From Allohoeflea poritis (lineage in GTDB: Bacteria > Pseudomonadota > Alphaproteobacteria > Rhizobiales > Rhizobiaceae): a stretch of 64,000 nucleotides of DNA. Below the pieces are notes generated by a model. It did not search any database. It had not been told where the DNA came from and was given only the letters and a program-made list of their open reading frames with translations. Positions within the stretch are counted from its first letter, which is position 1, and each line of letters starts with the position of its first letter. This document shows, in pieces, positions 27,737 to 36,397 of the stretch. The translations under genes were made by a program, and so were the position numbers. The stretch lies in assembly GCF_027889715.1 (NCBI RefSeq), contig NZ_JAPJZH010000019.1, positions 29,185-93,184 on the forward strand, in the 5' to 3' direction.

Positions 27737-28510
27737 ATGAAAGCACAGAATTCGGGGCGCAAGACGCGCCTCCTCCATGTCGTGCGTGCCGCGCGGCTGA
27801 CGCCAAACATGCACAGGGTCACACTCGGCGGCAGCGAGCTCGCCGATTTTCCGACCGGCCAGGAAAGCGCGCATATCAAGCTGTTCGTTCCCGAGTCCGG
27901 GCAGCCGGCCGAAGACTTCGGACAGTTGGTGCGTGCAGGCTCGAAAGACATTACACGGCGAACCTACACGGTTCGCCACCATCGCCCGGATGCGGCTGAA
28001 CTCGATATCGATTTCGTTGTCCATGAAGGCGGCGGACCGGCCTGTGACTGGGCATTGCGCGCGCGGCCCGGCGATGTCATCGGCGTTGCCGGCCCAGGCC
28101 CGATCAAGACGCCGGACCATGGCGCCGACTGGTTCCTCTTCGGCGCCGACATGGCGGCCATACCCGCGGCTGCCGCGGCACTGGAAGCGCTGCCGCAGGA
28201 CGCGGTCGGCCATGCGATTTTCGAGATCACGACCGACGACGATATCCAGCCCGTTCGCGCGCCCGCAGGCATCAAGATCCACTGGCTGGTGCATGAGGAC
28301 CCGCATGTCAGCAGTACGCAGCAATTGGAGTTCTTCAGGGCGCTCGACTGGTCGCCGGGTGTGCCGGGCGTCTTCGTGGCAGGCGAATCCGGTGCGGTGG
28401 CAGGGCTGCGCAGCTACCTCATCAATGAACGGGGACTCGACAAGCGCAAAATGTATATCAGCGCCTACTGGAAGATCGGCCTGATCGAGAAAAACGCCAA
28501 GGCCGCCTAA
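27737..28510 (+). CDS. Siderophore-interacting protein (ferric-siderophore reductase)
   Basis: Flavin reductase of the SIP/ViuB family that releases iron from imported ferric siderophores. The 257-residue protein has an FAD-binding barrel (about residues 10-115) with RRTYTVRHH as the flavin motif, and a C-terminal NAD(P)H domain (SIP domain) ending AYWKIGL. The ATG at 27737 is preferred to the TTG three bases upstream. A TATAAT sits at 27655-27660, a possible -10 element; no clear iron-box could be recognised. No siderophore transport genes are adjacent. Confidence 0.9.
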   Translation: MKAQNSGRKTRLLHVVRAARLTPNMHRVTLGGSELADFPTGQESAHIKLFVPESGQPAEDFGQLVRAGSKDITRRTYTVRHHRPDAAELDIDFVVHEGGGPACDWALRARPGDVIGVAGPGPIKTPDHGADWFLFGADMAAIPAAAAALEALPQDAVGHAIFEITTDDDIQPVRAPAGIKIHWLVHEDPHVSSTQQLEFFRALDWSPGVPGVFVAGESGAVAGLRSYLINERGLDKRKMYISAYWKIGLIEKNAKAA

Positions 28511-28600
28511 GCGCCGGCTCTGTGTGATCTCGTACTTGCGGAGGCGGTTTGCTTTCAATCGGCTTCAAATGCTTGTCCCTGTCCGCCTGATCGCCCCGAC

Positions 28601-28630
28601 AGGAAACGGGTCGCACAAGGCTGCGACCCG
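28601..28630 (-). terminator. Terminator-like hairpin after the small membrane protein gene
   Basis: A perfect nine-base stem CGGGTCGCA / TGCGACCCG with a six-base loop lies 20 bases past the stop codon; on the minus strand it is followed only by TTTCC, so the T-run is weak. Confidence 0.6.
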
Positions 28631-28650
28631 CATGTTCGTCGTTTGACGGC

Positions 28651-29019
28651 TTACGCCATCGCGGCTTTGTCTTCGGGTTGGTGCAGTCCGACCACCGCGA
28701 GCACGGTCAGCCCCAGGACCAGATAGTACCAGAACTCCATACCGGAGAAGCCCAGCGCGACCGGTGCCACGACAAAGGCGATGCCGACAAGGCCGTCGAC
28801 CGCAAGATGCACGCTGTATGGCAGGACCCGAATGATGCCAAGCTGATGGTCGGTCAGGACCGTCAGCAGGAAAGCGGCGATGCCCGTGACGACCGAGAGC
28901 CACAGTGCAAGGGCATTGTCCGCGCCAAAGCCAAAGGCAAAGGGCATTGCGACAAGGCCGAAGGCGACCGGGTAGTCGAGATAGGCATGGATGGACTTTG
29001 TAATGAAACGTAACTGCAT
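28651..29019 (-). CDS. Small four-helix membrane protein
   Basis: The 122-residue protein has four hydrophobic segments (about residues 15-33, 35-55, 68-88 and 90-110), connected by short polar loops, so it is almost certainly an inner-membrane protein. The start MQLRFITKSIHAYLDYPVAFGL resembles SPW-repeat-like or uncharacterised rhizobial proteins, but I do not recognise a specific family. It lies downstream of an AraC-type regulator on the same strand (105 bases). Confidence 0.7.
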   Translation of the reverse strand: MQLRFITKSIHAYLDYPVAFGLVAMPFAFGFGADNALALWLSVVTGIAAFLLTVLTDHQLGIIRVLPYSVHLAVDGLVGIAFVVAPVALGFSGMEFWYYLVLGLTVLAVVGLHQPEDKAAMA

Positions 29020-29118
29020 GGCGATTTCTTCCCCTGGCTAAGGTTTTGCAACATCATAAAAACAAGCTAGGGAGAGAAGATCGATTGATCTATGCTGACT
29101 AGTACATGAATCTATACC

Positions 29119-29142
29119 GATCGTTCAAACTGCAGAACGATC
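29119..29142. repeat. Inverted repeat at the 3' end of the AraC gene
   Basis: Perfect arms GATCGTTC and GAACGATC are separated by eight bases and straddle the stop codon of the regulator. There is no T-run on either side. The ten-base GATCGTTCAA at its left reappears inverted (TTGAACGATC) at 30121-30130, just upstream of the regulator's start, so these may be related binding sites. Confidence 0.45.
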
Positions 29143-30081
29143 ACTCAGGGCAATCCTTCTGTAGTTCGCCGGCGTCATGCCCGTTTCCTTCTTGAACACG
29201 CGCGCAAAAGCCGAGTCCGAGGCATAGCCAGCGCCTTCGGCTGCATCGGTCAGGGACGACCCGCCCTGCTGCAGGACTTTCTTGGCAATTTCCATGCGCC
29301 ATGCCGTCACATATTCCATCGGCGTCATGGCCATCATCTTCTGAAACAGGACCGCGAAGCTCGTCCGCGACATCCCGGCCGCCGCGGCCAGCGTCTCGAC
29401 CGTCCAACGGTCGCTCGGAGCCCTGTGAAACGCATCCAGCGCACGGCAGAGATTCCTGTCGGAGAATGCGCCAAGCCCCAGGCCGGCAGCCTCGTTGCTT
29501 TCGATAAAACTGCGTATGGCCTGGGCGAAGATCGCTTCGGACATCTTCAGGGCGATGAGGTCTCCCCCCATTTTCTGCCCGCCGGTCTCGTCACCGATGA
29601 CACGCAATGTGGCTTCCATCCAGCGCCCCGCATTTTCTCCGTAATTCTTGAGATGGATGAAAGGCGGCAGCCGGTCTATCAGCACGTGCTTTGAGTGGGG
29701 CTCGAAGGAAAAGTGTCCGCAGATCAACTGGGTTTCGCTTTGCGGCTCGTCTCCGCCGTGGACAAGCACACCCGAGCCGGCGAAGTCCGAATTCTTCAAA
29801 ACCACATCGAGGGGCATGATCGTATGCTCGGGCTCATGGCCGCAGTACAGGTCATGCGAGGCCCCATGGGGAATGATGATCAGGTCGCCCTGCGCCAGAA
29901 ATACCGGCTCATCAACACCGTGCACACCGACCAGGCAATTGCCGCGATGGGCAAAGTGGAACCGGGCAACGTTCTCATAGCTCGGAACCGATACGCCCCA
30001 GGGTCTGGTGAACGAGGTGCGGAAATACAAAGAGCCCTTCATCGACAGGCTGGTCAGGATGTCACTGAGCAAATCAAGCAT
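29125..30081 (-). CDS. AraC-family regulator with cupin sensor domain
   Basis: The 318-residue protein has an N-terminal cupin-like sensor (AraC_binding_2/cupin_6 type, about residues 10-190, with DLIIIPHGASHDL) and a C-terminal AraC helix-turn-helix pair (about residues 210-312) ending FARVFKKETGMTPANYRRI. Proteins of this form usually respond to a small organic ligand. It is divergent from the DUF4142-cupredoxin-TPR genes and upstream of a small membrane protein, either of which could be its target. Confidence 0.9.
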   Translation of the reverse strand: MLDLLSDILTSLSMKGSLYFRTSFTRPWGVSVPSYENVARFHFAHRGNCLVGVHGVDEPVFLAQGDLIIIPHGASHDLYCGHEPEHTIMPLDVVLKNSDFAGSGVLVHGGDEPQSETQLICGHFSFEPHSKHVLIDRLPPFIHLKNYGENAGRWMEATLRVIGDETGGQKMGGDLIALKMSEAIFAQAIRSFIESNEAAGLGLGAFSDRNLCRALDAFHRAPSDRWTVETLAAAAGMSRTSFAVLFQKMMAMTPMEYVTAWRMEIAKKVLQQGGSSLTDAAEGAGYASDSAFARVFKKETGMTPANYRRIALSDRSAV

Positions 30082-30219
30082 TGGACTACTTTATAATATC
30101 CATCTTCACTGTACAGACGATTGAACGATCTGCACAAAAATTCGGATTATCAGGCATGGGTATGCTTGAAGAAGTATGGAAACTGGCACGGCATCACCAA
30201 CCGCCAGGGAGTTTCCGAA

Positions 30220-30744
30220 ATGATAAGACTGATGTCCGTGGTCGCCGTAGCGTTGGCCTTGATAAGCGTTCCAGCTTCAGCCAATGACGTGGCCGACATG
30301 AGCGACCTTGAATATGCGCATATCGCCTATACGGCCGACAATATCGACATTCGCTATGCACATCTGGCGCTTGCATTGTCGACCAACCCGGAAATCCACA
30401 AATTCGCAAAGACCATGATCCGCGACCACACCGCGGTCAATGAAGCCGCGCTCGCTTTGCTGGACAAGCTGGGCGCGTCCGCGCAGGACAACGCGTTCAG
30501 TCAAACGCTCAACGCCAATGCCGAAGACATCATCGACAATTTTTCCAAGCTGCGCGGCGCCGAGTTCGACGCCGCCTATGCCGCCAATGAACTCGCCTAT
30601 CACCAGGCGGTCAACGATCTGGTCGAGAACACAATGATCCCCAACATCGACAATGATGAGGTTCGGGCATTGTTTGAGCAGGGCCTGGAAATATTCAAGG
30701 CGCATGAGAAACACGCCGAAATGATGGTCAAGGCGCTGCAGTGA
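30220..30744 (+). CDS. Secreted DUF4142 domain protein
   Basis: The ATG at 30220, with AGGGAG upstream, gives 174 residues with a signal peptide (1-21, VPASA-ND) and a helical DUF4142 domain: YAHIAYTADNIDIRYAHLAL and KFAKTMIRDHTAVNEAAL are typical ferritin-like helices, although the family's metal binding is not proven. His-containing helices recur (DHTAVN, YHQAVND, AHEKHAEMM). It overlaps the cupredoxin gene (TGATG), so the two are translated together and act in the periplasm. Confidence 0.86.
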   Translation: MIRLMSVVAVALALISVPASANDVADMSDLEYAHIAYTADNIDIRYAHLALALSTNPEIHKFAKTMIRDHTAVNEAALALLDKLGASAQDNAFSQTLNANAEDIIDNFSKLRGAEFDAAYAANELAYHQAVNDLVENTMIPNIDNDEVRALFEQGLEIFKAHEKHAEMMVKALQ

Positions 30745-31085
30745 TGCCCGGATCCGTATCACGCCGGACTGTTGTGCTGGGGGCGGCTGCATCGGCAGTC
30801 GTCCCTGCCCTGCAGACGTTATCCGCGCAGCCAAAACGGACCCATGACATCGCCATAAAGGCGTTCAGGTTCGAACCGGAACACATGCGGGTGCGGATCG
30901 GCGATACCATTCGGTGGACGAACCACGATCTGGCGCCGCACACCGCCACATCCGACCGGTCCGATTGGGGCACGGAAACGCTTGCCCAAGGACAAAGCGG
31001 CGAAATTGTCGTAACAGAAGGTATGCAAACCGGCTATTTCTGCGCGTTCCACCCGCACATGAAAGGCGCGTTCGAAATCGCGTGA
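30744..31085 (+). CDS. Tat-exported cupredoxin (pseudoazurin/amicyanin-like)
   Basis: The 113-residue protein begins with a twin-arginine signal (VSRRTVVLGAAASA) and has a single cupredoxin fold with all four type-1 copper ligands in place: His66 (LAPHT), Cys100, His103 and Met106 (YFCAFHPHM). Such proteins carry electrons in the periplasm. Its start overlaps the DUF4142 stop; a GTG three bases upstream is the alternative. A TPR gene follows after 12 bases. Confidence 0.9.
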   Translation: MPGSVSRRTVVLGAAASAVVPALQTLSAQPKRTHDIAIKAFRFEPEHMRVRIGDTIRWTNHDLAPHTATSDRSDWGTETLAQGQSGEIVVTEGMQTGYFCAFHPHMKGAFEIA

Positions 31086-31097
31086 AATCCCTCCAGA

Positions 31098-31652
31098 ATG
31101 TTTGGAATCATGATCAGATCCACAATGTTTGCCGCGGCCCTGCTAACCGTTTTTCCGTCCGTGGCGTTAAGCTGCCCGGCAGTTCCGGACAACAGGGAAG
31201 AGAAAGACCGTCTTCACAGCGAACTGCTGGCGGCGCGTACGGAAATGCATGGCCGTGCGGTGAGCAATCGGATCTGGGAGATATGGACGACCGCGCCGGA
31301 TGATGTATCGCAGGCGATAATGGACAAAGGACGCCAACGCATAAGGCACGCGGACTATGAGGGCGCCGAGCAGGTCTTCAACGCGTTGATAGAATACTGC
31401 CCCGGCTATGCCGAGGGCTGGAACCAGCGCGCCTATGTCCGCTTTCTGCGACAGGACTATGGCAATGCCCTCGAGGACATTGCGGTTGTGCTTGAACTGG
31501 AACCCCGCCACTTCGGCGCCCTCGCCGGCCGCGCGGTCACGCTGACCAGCATGGGCCGGGTCGCAATCGGGCAGACGGCCTTGCGCGAGGCCCTGAAAGT
31601 CAATCCGTGGTTAAGCGAGCGCCGCCTTTTGATTTCCGATGAAGAGTTGTAG
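31098..31652 (+). CDS. Secreted TPR-repeat protein
   Basis: The 184-residue protein has a signal peptide (about residues 1-25, SVALS-C) and three tetratricopeptide-type repeats across about residues 78-175 (AEQVFNALIEYCPGYAEGWNQ, GNALEDIAVVLELEPRHFGAL and so on). The first Cys after the signal could be a lipidation site or part of a disulfide. It follows the cupredoxin gene by 12 bases and probably shares its transcript; a role as a periplasmic scaffold is inference. Confidence 0.82.
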   Translation: MFGIMIRSTMFAAALLTVFPSVALSCPAVPDNREEKDRLHSELLAARTEMHGRAVSNRIWEIWTTAPDDVSQAIMDKGRQRIRHADYEGAEQVFNALIEYCPGYAEGWNQRAYVRFLRQDYGNALEDIAVVLELEPRHFGALAGRAVTLTSMGRVAIGQTALREALKVNPWLSERRLLISDEEL

Positions 31653-31838
31653 CAGCTCTATTGCGATAGATCAGGCTTTTGCCGCGTAATGCCGGCAGGC
31701 ACTCCAATTTCGAAGACCGAATCTCTAAAGAATACATTGCGCCGGATTGTTTTGACCGGCTATTCTTCGGCCTCAACAAATTGTACTTTGAGCGGCGCTG
31801 AAGCAGGTCTTAAACCGGGCGCCCAGTTTGGATACGCC

Positions 31839-33032
31839 ATGTGGTCTCACCTGCTCGCTATCGCCTGCGCCCTGCTTTTACTGACGACCCAAAGCCTTGC
31901 CGGAGCCCAGGAAGACATCAAGGCCATCGCGCCGTCGGGACTGGTGCTCGTCGTCGACGAAAAAGGCAATGAGCTGGTGGCGCAAAACGTCGACCGGGCC
32001 TTCGGCCCGGCTTCCGTCGCCAAGATCGTCACCGCATGGCTGGCGATGGAGGTTCTGGGCGAAGATCACCGTTTTGAGACCCGGCTCTATCTCGACGATG
32101 ACCGGGTGCTTCACGTTCGTGGCGGCGGCGACCCGTTTCTGGTCTCGGAAGAGCTGACGCTCCTTGCGTCCAATCTCATCGAAATTATCGGCAAGGAGCC
32201 GATCAAAAGCATCGTGCTCGACACCAGCTACTACCCGGACGCCCTGCGTATCCCGGGCATCGAGAACGACAGCGAGGCCTACAACGCGCCGAACGCAGCG
32301 CTTGCGGCGAATTTCAACACGATCAATGCCGTGCGCAAGGGCAAGTCAGTCCGATCGGCAGAGAAACAAACGCCGATCACCCCGGTGGCGGTCGCCCAGT
32401 TCCGCGCGCGCGGGCCTGCCGGCCGTGGCCGCATCAGCCTGCCCCAGGACGACCTGAGCGTCAGCGCACTTTATGCCGGCGAACTGTTGGCCGCATTCAT
32501 CGGGGAAGCGGGCGGCAGCGTCAAGGGAGACGTTTCCATCGGCCGCGTGGCCGATGGCCTCGCGCCGGTCTACGTTCACCGGCAGTCCCGCGACCTTGCC
32601 GAAATTCTGACCCTGATGCTGCTGGGGTCGAACAATTATATTGCGAACCAGGTGTTCCTGGAGATCGGCGCGCAGCGCCTTGGCGCGCCCGTCAGCCTGG
32701 AAAAGTCCCTGCAGGTCGCGGGCCAGATGTTTGCCGAACACGGGCTGACCGAAGCCATTGTCCTGGAGGAAGGGTCCGGCATCAGCCGGGGAAACAAATT
32801 CACCGCGCGCGGTCTGGCAAAGCTGCTGGATCACTTCGCGCCCCGCGCCGAATTGCTGCGCAAGAGCAAGGCCGGCTCCCGCTACAAGACGGGCACCATT
32901 CCCGGCGTGCGGACACTGGCCGGTTATGCCGCGACCTCCGACCACGGGCGCGTGCGCTTTGTCATCGCGCTCGGCGGAAAAACGGGAAAGACCCGTTTCC
33001 GGGTGCTAAGGGCCATCGAGCGCGGCTTGTGA
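31839..33032 (+). CDS. D-alanyl-D-alanine carboxypeptidase, PBP4 type (S13 family)
   Basis: Periplasmic low-molecular-mass penicillin-binding protein trimming peptidoglycan. The ATG at 31839 gives 397 residues with a signal peptide (1-24, SLAGA-Q) and the active-site motifs SxxK (GPASVAK, about residue 57), SxN (LLGSNNYIANQ) and KTG (SRYKTGTIPG). Longer in-frame starts back to 31689 add a non-conserved extension. The protein is shorter than E. coli DacB, which has an extra domain after SxxK. It follows the TPR gene by 186 bases. Confidence 0.85.
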   Translation: MWSHLLAIACALLLLTTQSLAGAQEDIKAIAPSGLVLVVDEKGNELVAQNVDRAFGPASVAKIVTAWLAMEVLGEDHRFETRLYLDDDRVLHVRGGGDPFLVSEELTLLASNLIEIIGKEPIKSIVLDTSYYPDALRIPGIENDSEAYNAPNAALAANFNTINAVRKGKSVRSAEKQTPITPVAVAQFRARGPAGRGRISLPQDDLSVSALYAGELLAAFIGEAGGSVKGDVSIGRVADGLAPVYVHRQSRDLAEILTLMLLGSNNYIANQVFLEIGAQRLGAPVSLEKSLQVAGQMFAEHGLTEAIVLEEGSGISRGNKFTARGLAKLLDHFAPRAELLRKSKAGSRYKTGTIPGVRTLAGYAATSDHGRVRFVIALGGKTGKTRFRVLRAIERGL

Positions 33033-33069
33033 TCAATCAAGCCGTTTGCAACATTTGCGAATTGCAAAC

Positions 33070-33996
33070 CTAACCACCCCTCGCCGGATAGCCGTTGGGG
33101 CGGCCGGGGATGGCCTTGAGATAGGCGGCGATGGCTTCGCGGTCCGACGCCGGCAGTCTGGCCATGTTCTCCTGCACCGACACCATGGAGCCGCCGGCGG
33201 TGTCGAAGTCCGGCGTAAAGCCGCTTTCAAGATAATAGGCGATGTCGCCGGCGCTCCAGCTCTTGATGCTGCCGTCCGGCGTGATGTTGGGAATGATGCC
33301 CTCGCCGTCCGGGTTCGTCGCACCGGCCATCCATTCGCCGAATTCCAGGCCGCCGATGGGCGAGCGCGGCGTATGGCACTCGCCGCAATGACCCGGCCCC
33401 TCGACGAGATACTGGCCCCGGCTGACCGCATCGTCCGGCGAGTCAAAAACGATCACCGGGCCGTCTCTGAGGTACAGGAGATTCCATAGGCCAACGGCTC
33501 GGCGGATGTTGAACGGAAAACCGAGCGCATGGTCTGGCGCGACATTGTCACTCGCCGGCAGTGTCTGCAGGTAGCCCCACATGTCATTCAGGTCGGACAT
33601 CGTCATGCGGGTATAGGAGGTGTAGGGAAAGGACGGATAAAGATGCGTTCCCTGCGGCGATGTCCCCTTTTTCATCGCATTGGCGAATTGCCGGAATGTC
33701 CAGTTGCCGATGCCTGCGTCCTTGTCCGGAGAGATGTTCGGCGCGTGGAAGGTGCCGAAGTCGCTTTCGATCGCCAGGCCGCCGGAGAGCAGCAGCTTGT
33801 CGTCGCCCTTGGCGCCGGGCGCGGCATGGCACGAGGCGCAGCCGCCGGCCCAGAACATCTCCTCGCCGCGCGCAAGATCAGGCTCTGCGAGACCCGCGAA
33901 ATCCGCCTCGTCGAGTTTTCCGGGCGCCGACAGGAACCACAGCACAACGGCCGCCGCGACCGCGATTAAGACCAATAAACCGAATAGCCTGCGCAT
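33070..33996 (-). CDS. Membrane-anchored dihaem cytochrome c
   Basis: The 308-residue protein has an N-terminal membrane helix (residues 4-24) and two class I haem sites, CASCH (about residue 53) and CGECH (about residue 209), each followed by conserved PN-x-SPD or PNITPDG segments typical of thiosulfate- or alcohol-dehydrogenase-type dihaem subunits. It probably transfers electrons in the periplasm. The donor is unknown. It converges on the PBP4 gene and lies downstream of the cytochrome c' gene on the same strand. Confidence 0.88.
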   Translation of the reverse strand: MRRLFGLLVLIAVAAAVVLWFLSAPGKLDEADFAGLAEPDLARGEEMFWAGGCASCHAAPGAKGDDKLLLSGGLAIESDFGTFHAPNISPDKDAGIGNWTFRQFANAMKKGTSPQGTHLYPSFPYTSYTRMTMSDLNDMWGYLQTLPASDNVAPDHALGFPFNIRRAVGLWNLLYLRDGPVIVFDSPDDAVSRGQYLVEGPGHCGECHTPRSPIGGLEFGEWMAGATNPDGEGIIPNITPDGSIKSWSAGDIAYYLESGFTPDFDTAGGSMVSVQENMARLPASDREAIAAYLKAIPGRPNGYPARGG

Positions 33997-34080
33997 TGCC
34001 GCTTCCCCGCAACTGGATCTAGGGGCACCGCCGCGCGGCGGCCCCGATCCGTCACCTTACCAGAGAATGACCGTGGTCAC

Positions 34081-34521
34081 CTATTTCTTGGAAACGCGGT
34101 AGGTTTCGTGGCAGGTCTTGCAATTCTGAGCCACCTTGCCGAATTCCGCGCGGAAAGCGGCGATATCCTGCGGCGCGGCTGCGACAGCATTTGCGGTATC
34201 GGTGTCGAATTGCTTGACGGCCTTCTCGAAACCGGGCCGGTCGCTCCAGATATTGGGGCTTGCCTCGGTCTCGTGACCGGTTTCCGAGCCTTCCGGAAAC
34301 TTGTCGATGAAGTTCACGGTGGCCGTATTCATCGCCGCGAACGCCTCTTCCACTGCCACGGCATCGTAATCGATTTCGCCCTTTGCCGTCTTGGCGAGGG
34401 TACCCATGGCCTGCCCGACACTCTTCATCGCTTGCTGGCGCTCAACCTGCGGCTCCGCGGCCAATGCAGCCTGTCCGGATAAGAACAATGTCGCCAGAGC
34501 CAGTGCGAGAGCGTTTTTCAT
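34081..34521 (-). CDS. Cytochrome c' (class II)
   Basis: The 146-residue protein has a signal peptide (1-21, AALA-A), a four-helix body and a single C-terminal haem site CKTCHETY, the pattern of cytochrome c'/c556. Such proteins bind NO or carry electrons in the periplasm. The gene precedes the dihaem cytochrome by 84 bases, so the two may be co-transcribed. Confidence 0.92.
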   Translation of the reverse strand: MKNALALALATLFLSGQAALAAEPQVERQQAMKSVGQAMGTLAKTAKGEIDYDAVAVEEAFAAMNTATVNFIDKFPEGSETGHETEASPNIWSDRPGFEKAVKQFDTDTANAVAAAPQDIAAFRAEFGKVAQNCKTCHETYRVSKK

Positions 34522-34610
34522 GGGGTTCTCCGTGTCTGGAATTAGAACAGTTCCAACACTAGACAGGAAAAATGTGAAAAGAAAAAGAACGGATTTAGCC
34601 GGCTGATAAT

Positions 34611-34640
34611 AAAAAACCCCGATCGGTTTGCCGACCGGGG
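34611..34640 (-). terminator. Rho-independent terminator of sodB
   Basis: A ten-base stem (CCCCGATCGG / CCGACCGGGG, one mismatch) with a TTTG loop is followed on the minus strand by six T residues. TTTT also follows on the plus strand, so it could work both ways. It lies 26 bases past the sodB stop. Confidence 0.88.
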
Positions 34641-34665
34641 TTTTGCAATGCGGATCGATTGGCGC

Positions 34666-35262
34666 TCAGGCGGCTTCGTAAAGCTCCAGCACGTAATCCC
34701 AGTTGATCAGGCTGTCGACGAAGGCCTCGAGGTATTTCGGCCGGGCGTTGCGGTAGTCGATATAGTAGGAGTGTTCCCACACATCGACGCCGAGGATCGG
34801 CGTTGCGCCGTGCACCAGCGGGTTTTCGCCGTTCGGCGTCTTCATGATTTCCAGCTTGCCGTCCTTGACCGCGACCCAGGCCCAGCCGGAACCGAACTGG
34901 GTGACGCCGGCATTGATGAAATCGGCGCGGAACTTGTCATAACCGCCCAGATCGGAACCGATGGCCGACGCAAGTTTGCCGGGCAGCGCCGTGCCGCCGC
35001 CGTCCTTTTTCATCCACTGCCAGAAATGCACGTGATTGTAGTGCTGTGCCGCGTTGTTGAAGAGACCGGCATTGCTGCCGAAGGACTGGCGAACCACGTC
35101 TTCGAGCGAAAGTCCGTCCATGCCGGCTTCGGCGGCCAGCTTGTTGCCGTTGTCGACATAGGCCTTGTGGTGTTTGTCGTGGTGATATTCCAGCGTCTCA
35201 CGCGACATAAAGGGCGCAAGCGCTTCGTAGTCATAGGGAAGATCCGGAAGTTCAAAAGCCAT
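34666..35262 (-). CDS. sodB: Superoxide dismutase, Fe type
   Basis: Cytosolic enzyme disproportionating superoxide. The ATG at 35262 gives 198 residues. The N-terminal hairpin has the metal ligand His27 in LEYHHDKHHKAYV, then NHVHFW, and the C-terminal domain has DVWEHSYYIDYRN with the Asp and His ligands. The Gln in FNNAAQHYNH, rather than Gly, favours iron. A longer frame to 35403 is not conserved. A strong terminator follows. Confidence 0.96.
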   Translation of the reverse strand: MAFELPDLPYDYEALAPFMSRETLEYHHDKHHKAYVDNGNKLAAEAGMDGLSLEDVVRQSFGSNAGLFNNAAQHYNHVHFWQWMKKDGGGTALPGKLASAIGSDLGGYDKFRADFINAGVTQFGSGWAWVAVKDGKLEIMKTPNGENPLVHGATPILGVDVWEHSYYIDYRNARPKYLEAFVDSLINWDYVLELYEAA

Positions 35263-35369
35263 GTCGCTCTCCTTGTCTGGCAATCGGCAGATTGTTGTAT
35301 TGGCGTGGAACATATGTCCGGCGGCCTTGCACGGCAAGGCAGTGCCCACGAATTTTGCAGCCCAGGCTG

Positions 35370-36248
35370 TCAGATTTTCGGGCCGGAGTGCGCCCAGTCC
35401 CAATAGAGTTCCCGCGCCCGCCGCGCCCCGGGGCCAGCCTGCAGCTCACGGTCCTCGATGCGGATGATCGGCACCACCTTGGAATGGTTGCCGGTCGAGA
35501 AGATTTCGTCGGCGTCCATGAAATCCGAAACATGCAGACGGCTCTCGACCACCTCGTGGCCGTCATCCCTCAGCAGCTTCATGATGCGCCGGCGGGTGAC
35601 ACCGTTGAGGAAGGTTCCATTCGGGACCGGGGTGAAGACAACGCCGTCCTTGACGATGAAGACGTTGGATGTGCCGGTCTCGGCGACATTGCCGAGCATG
35701 TCGAGCACCAGCGCATTGTCGAAACCGCGGGATTTCGCCTCGAGGATCGCGCGCCCGTTGTTCGGATAAAGGCAGCCGCTCTTGGCATCGGTGGGCATCG
35801 TCTCGTAGGACGGCCGGCGAAACGGCGACACCGTCACGGAAAACCCGTTGGACGAGATCATCGGCGCCTCGTAGAGGCACAGGCAAAAGCGTGTCGAATC
35901 CGGATCCGCCGGAACGCCCATATAGCCGCCATGCTCGGCCCAGTACATCGGCCGGATATAGACAGCCGTCTTGCCGTCGAATTTCCTGAGCCCGTCCTCA
36001 CACAGCCCCTGGATTTCCCCGGCGGACATGGTCGCATTCAACCCCAGCGCCCTTGCCGAGTCGTTGACCCGTGCGCAGTGCATGTCGAGATCGGGCGCCA
36101 CATTCTCGAACCAGCGCGCGCCGTCGAATACGGAGGTTCCCAGCCACATGGCATGCGAGCGCGGACCGATCAGCGGCACGTTGCCCGGATGCCAGTCGCC
36201 ATCGACATAGGTCCATGTTTCCGATTGAACGCTGGAAACGACTGTCAT
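35370..36248 (-). CDS. ilvE: Branched-chain amino acid aminotransferase
   Basis: Fold-type IV PLP enzyme interconverting branched-chain amino acids and their 2-oxo acids. The 292-residue protein has the Schiff-base Lys156 in TDAKSGCLYPNN, the signature NVFIVKDGVVFTP and the GVTRRRIM loop. GGAGGAG stands just before the ATG. The family includes D-amino acid aminotransferases and aminodeoxychorismate lyases; the overall sequence favours the branched-chain type. Confidence 0.85.
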   Translation of the reverse strand: MTVVSSVQSETWTYVDGDWHPGNVPLIGPRSHAMWLGTSVFDGARWFENVAPDLDMHCARVNDSARALGLNATMSAGEIQGLCEDGLRKFDGKTAVYIRPMYWAEHGGYMGVPADPDSTRFCLCLYEAPMISSNGFSVTVSPFRRPSYETMPTDAKSGCLYPNNGRAILEAKSRGFDNALVLDMLGNVAETGTSNVFIVKDGVVFTPVPNGTFLNGVTRRRIMKLLRDDGHEVVESRLHVSDFMDADEIFSTGNHSKVVPIIRIEDRELQAGPGARRARELYWDWAHSGPKI

Positions 36249-36397
36249 GAATTACTCCTCCGCATATTCGGCACTTGAACGTCGCGCCCACTGAAATCGA
36301 TCCTGCGCGCCAGGTCAATACGCGGCAATCGCCTGGATGCCCTTGACGAATCCGGCGCGCATGCTCATGCTGCAGTGCAAAATGAAAGGACAACACA

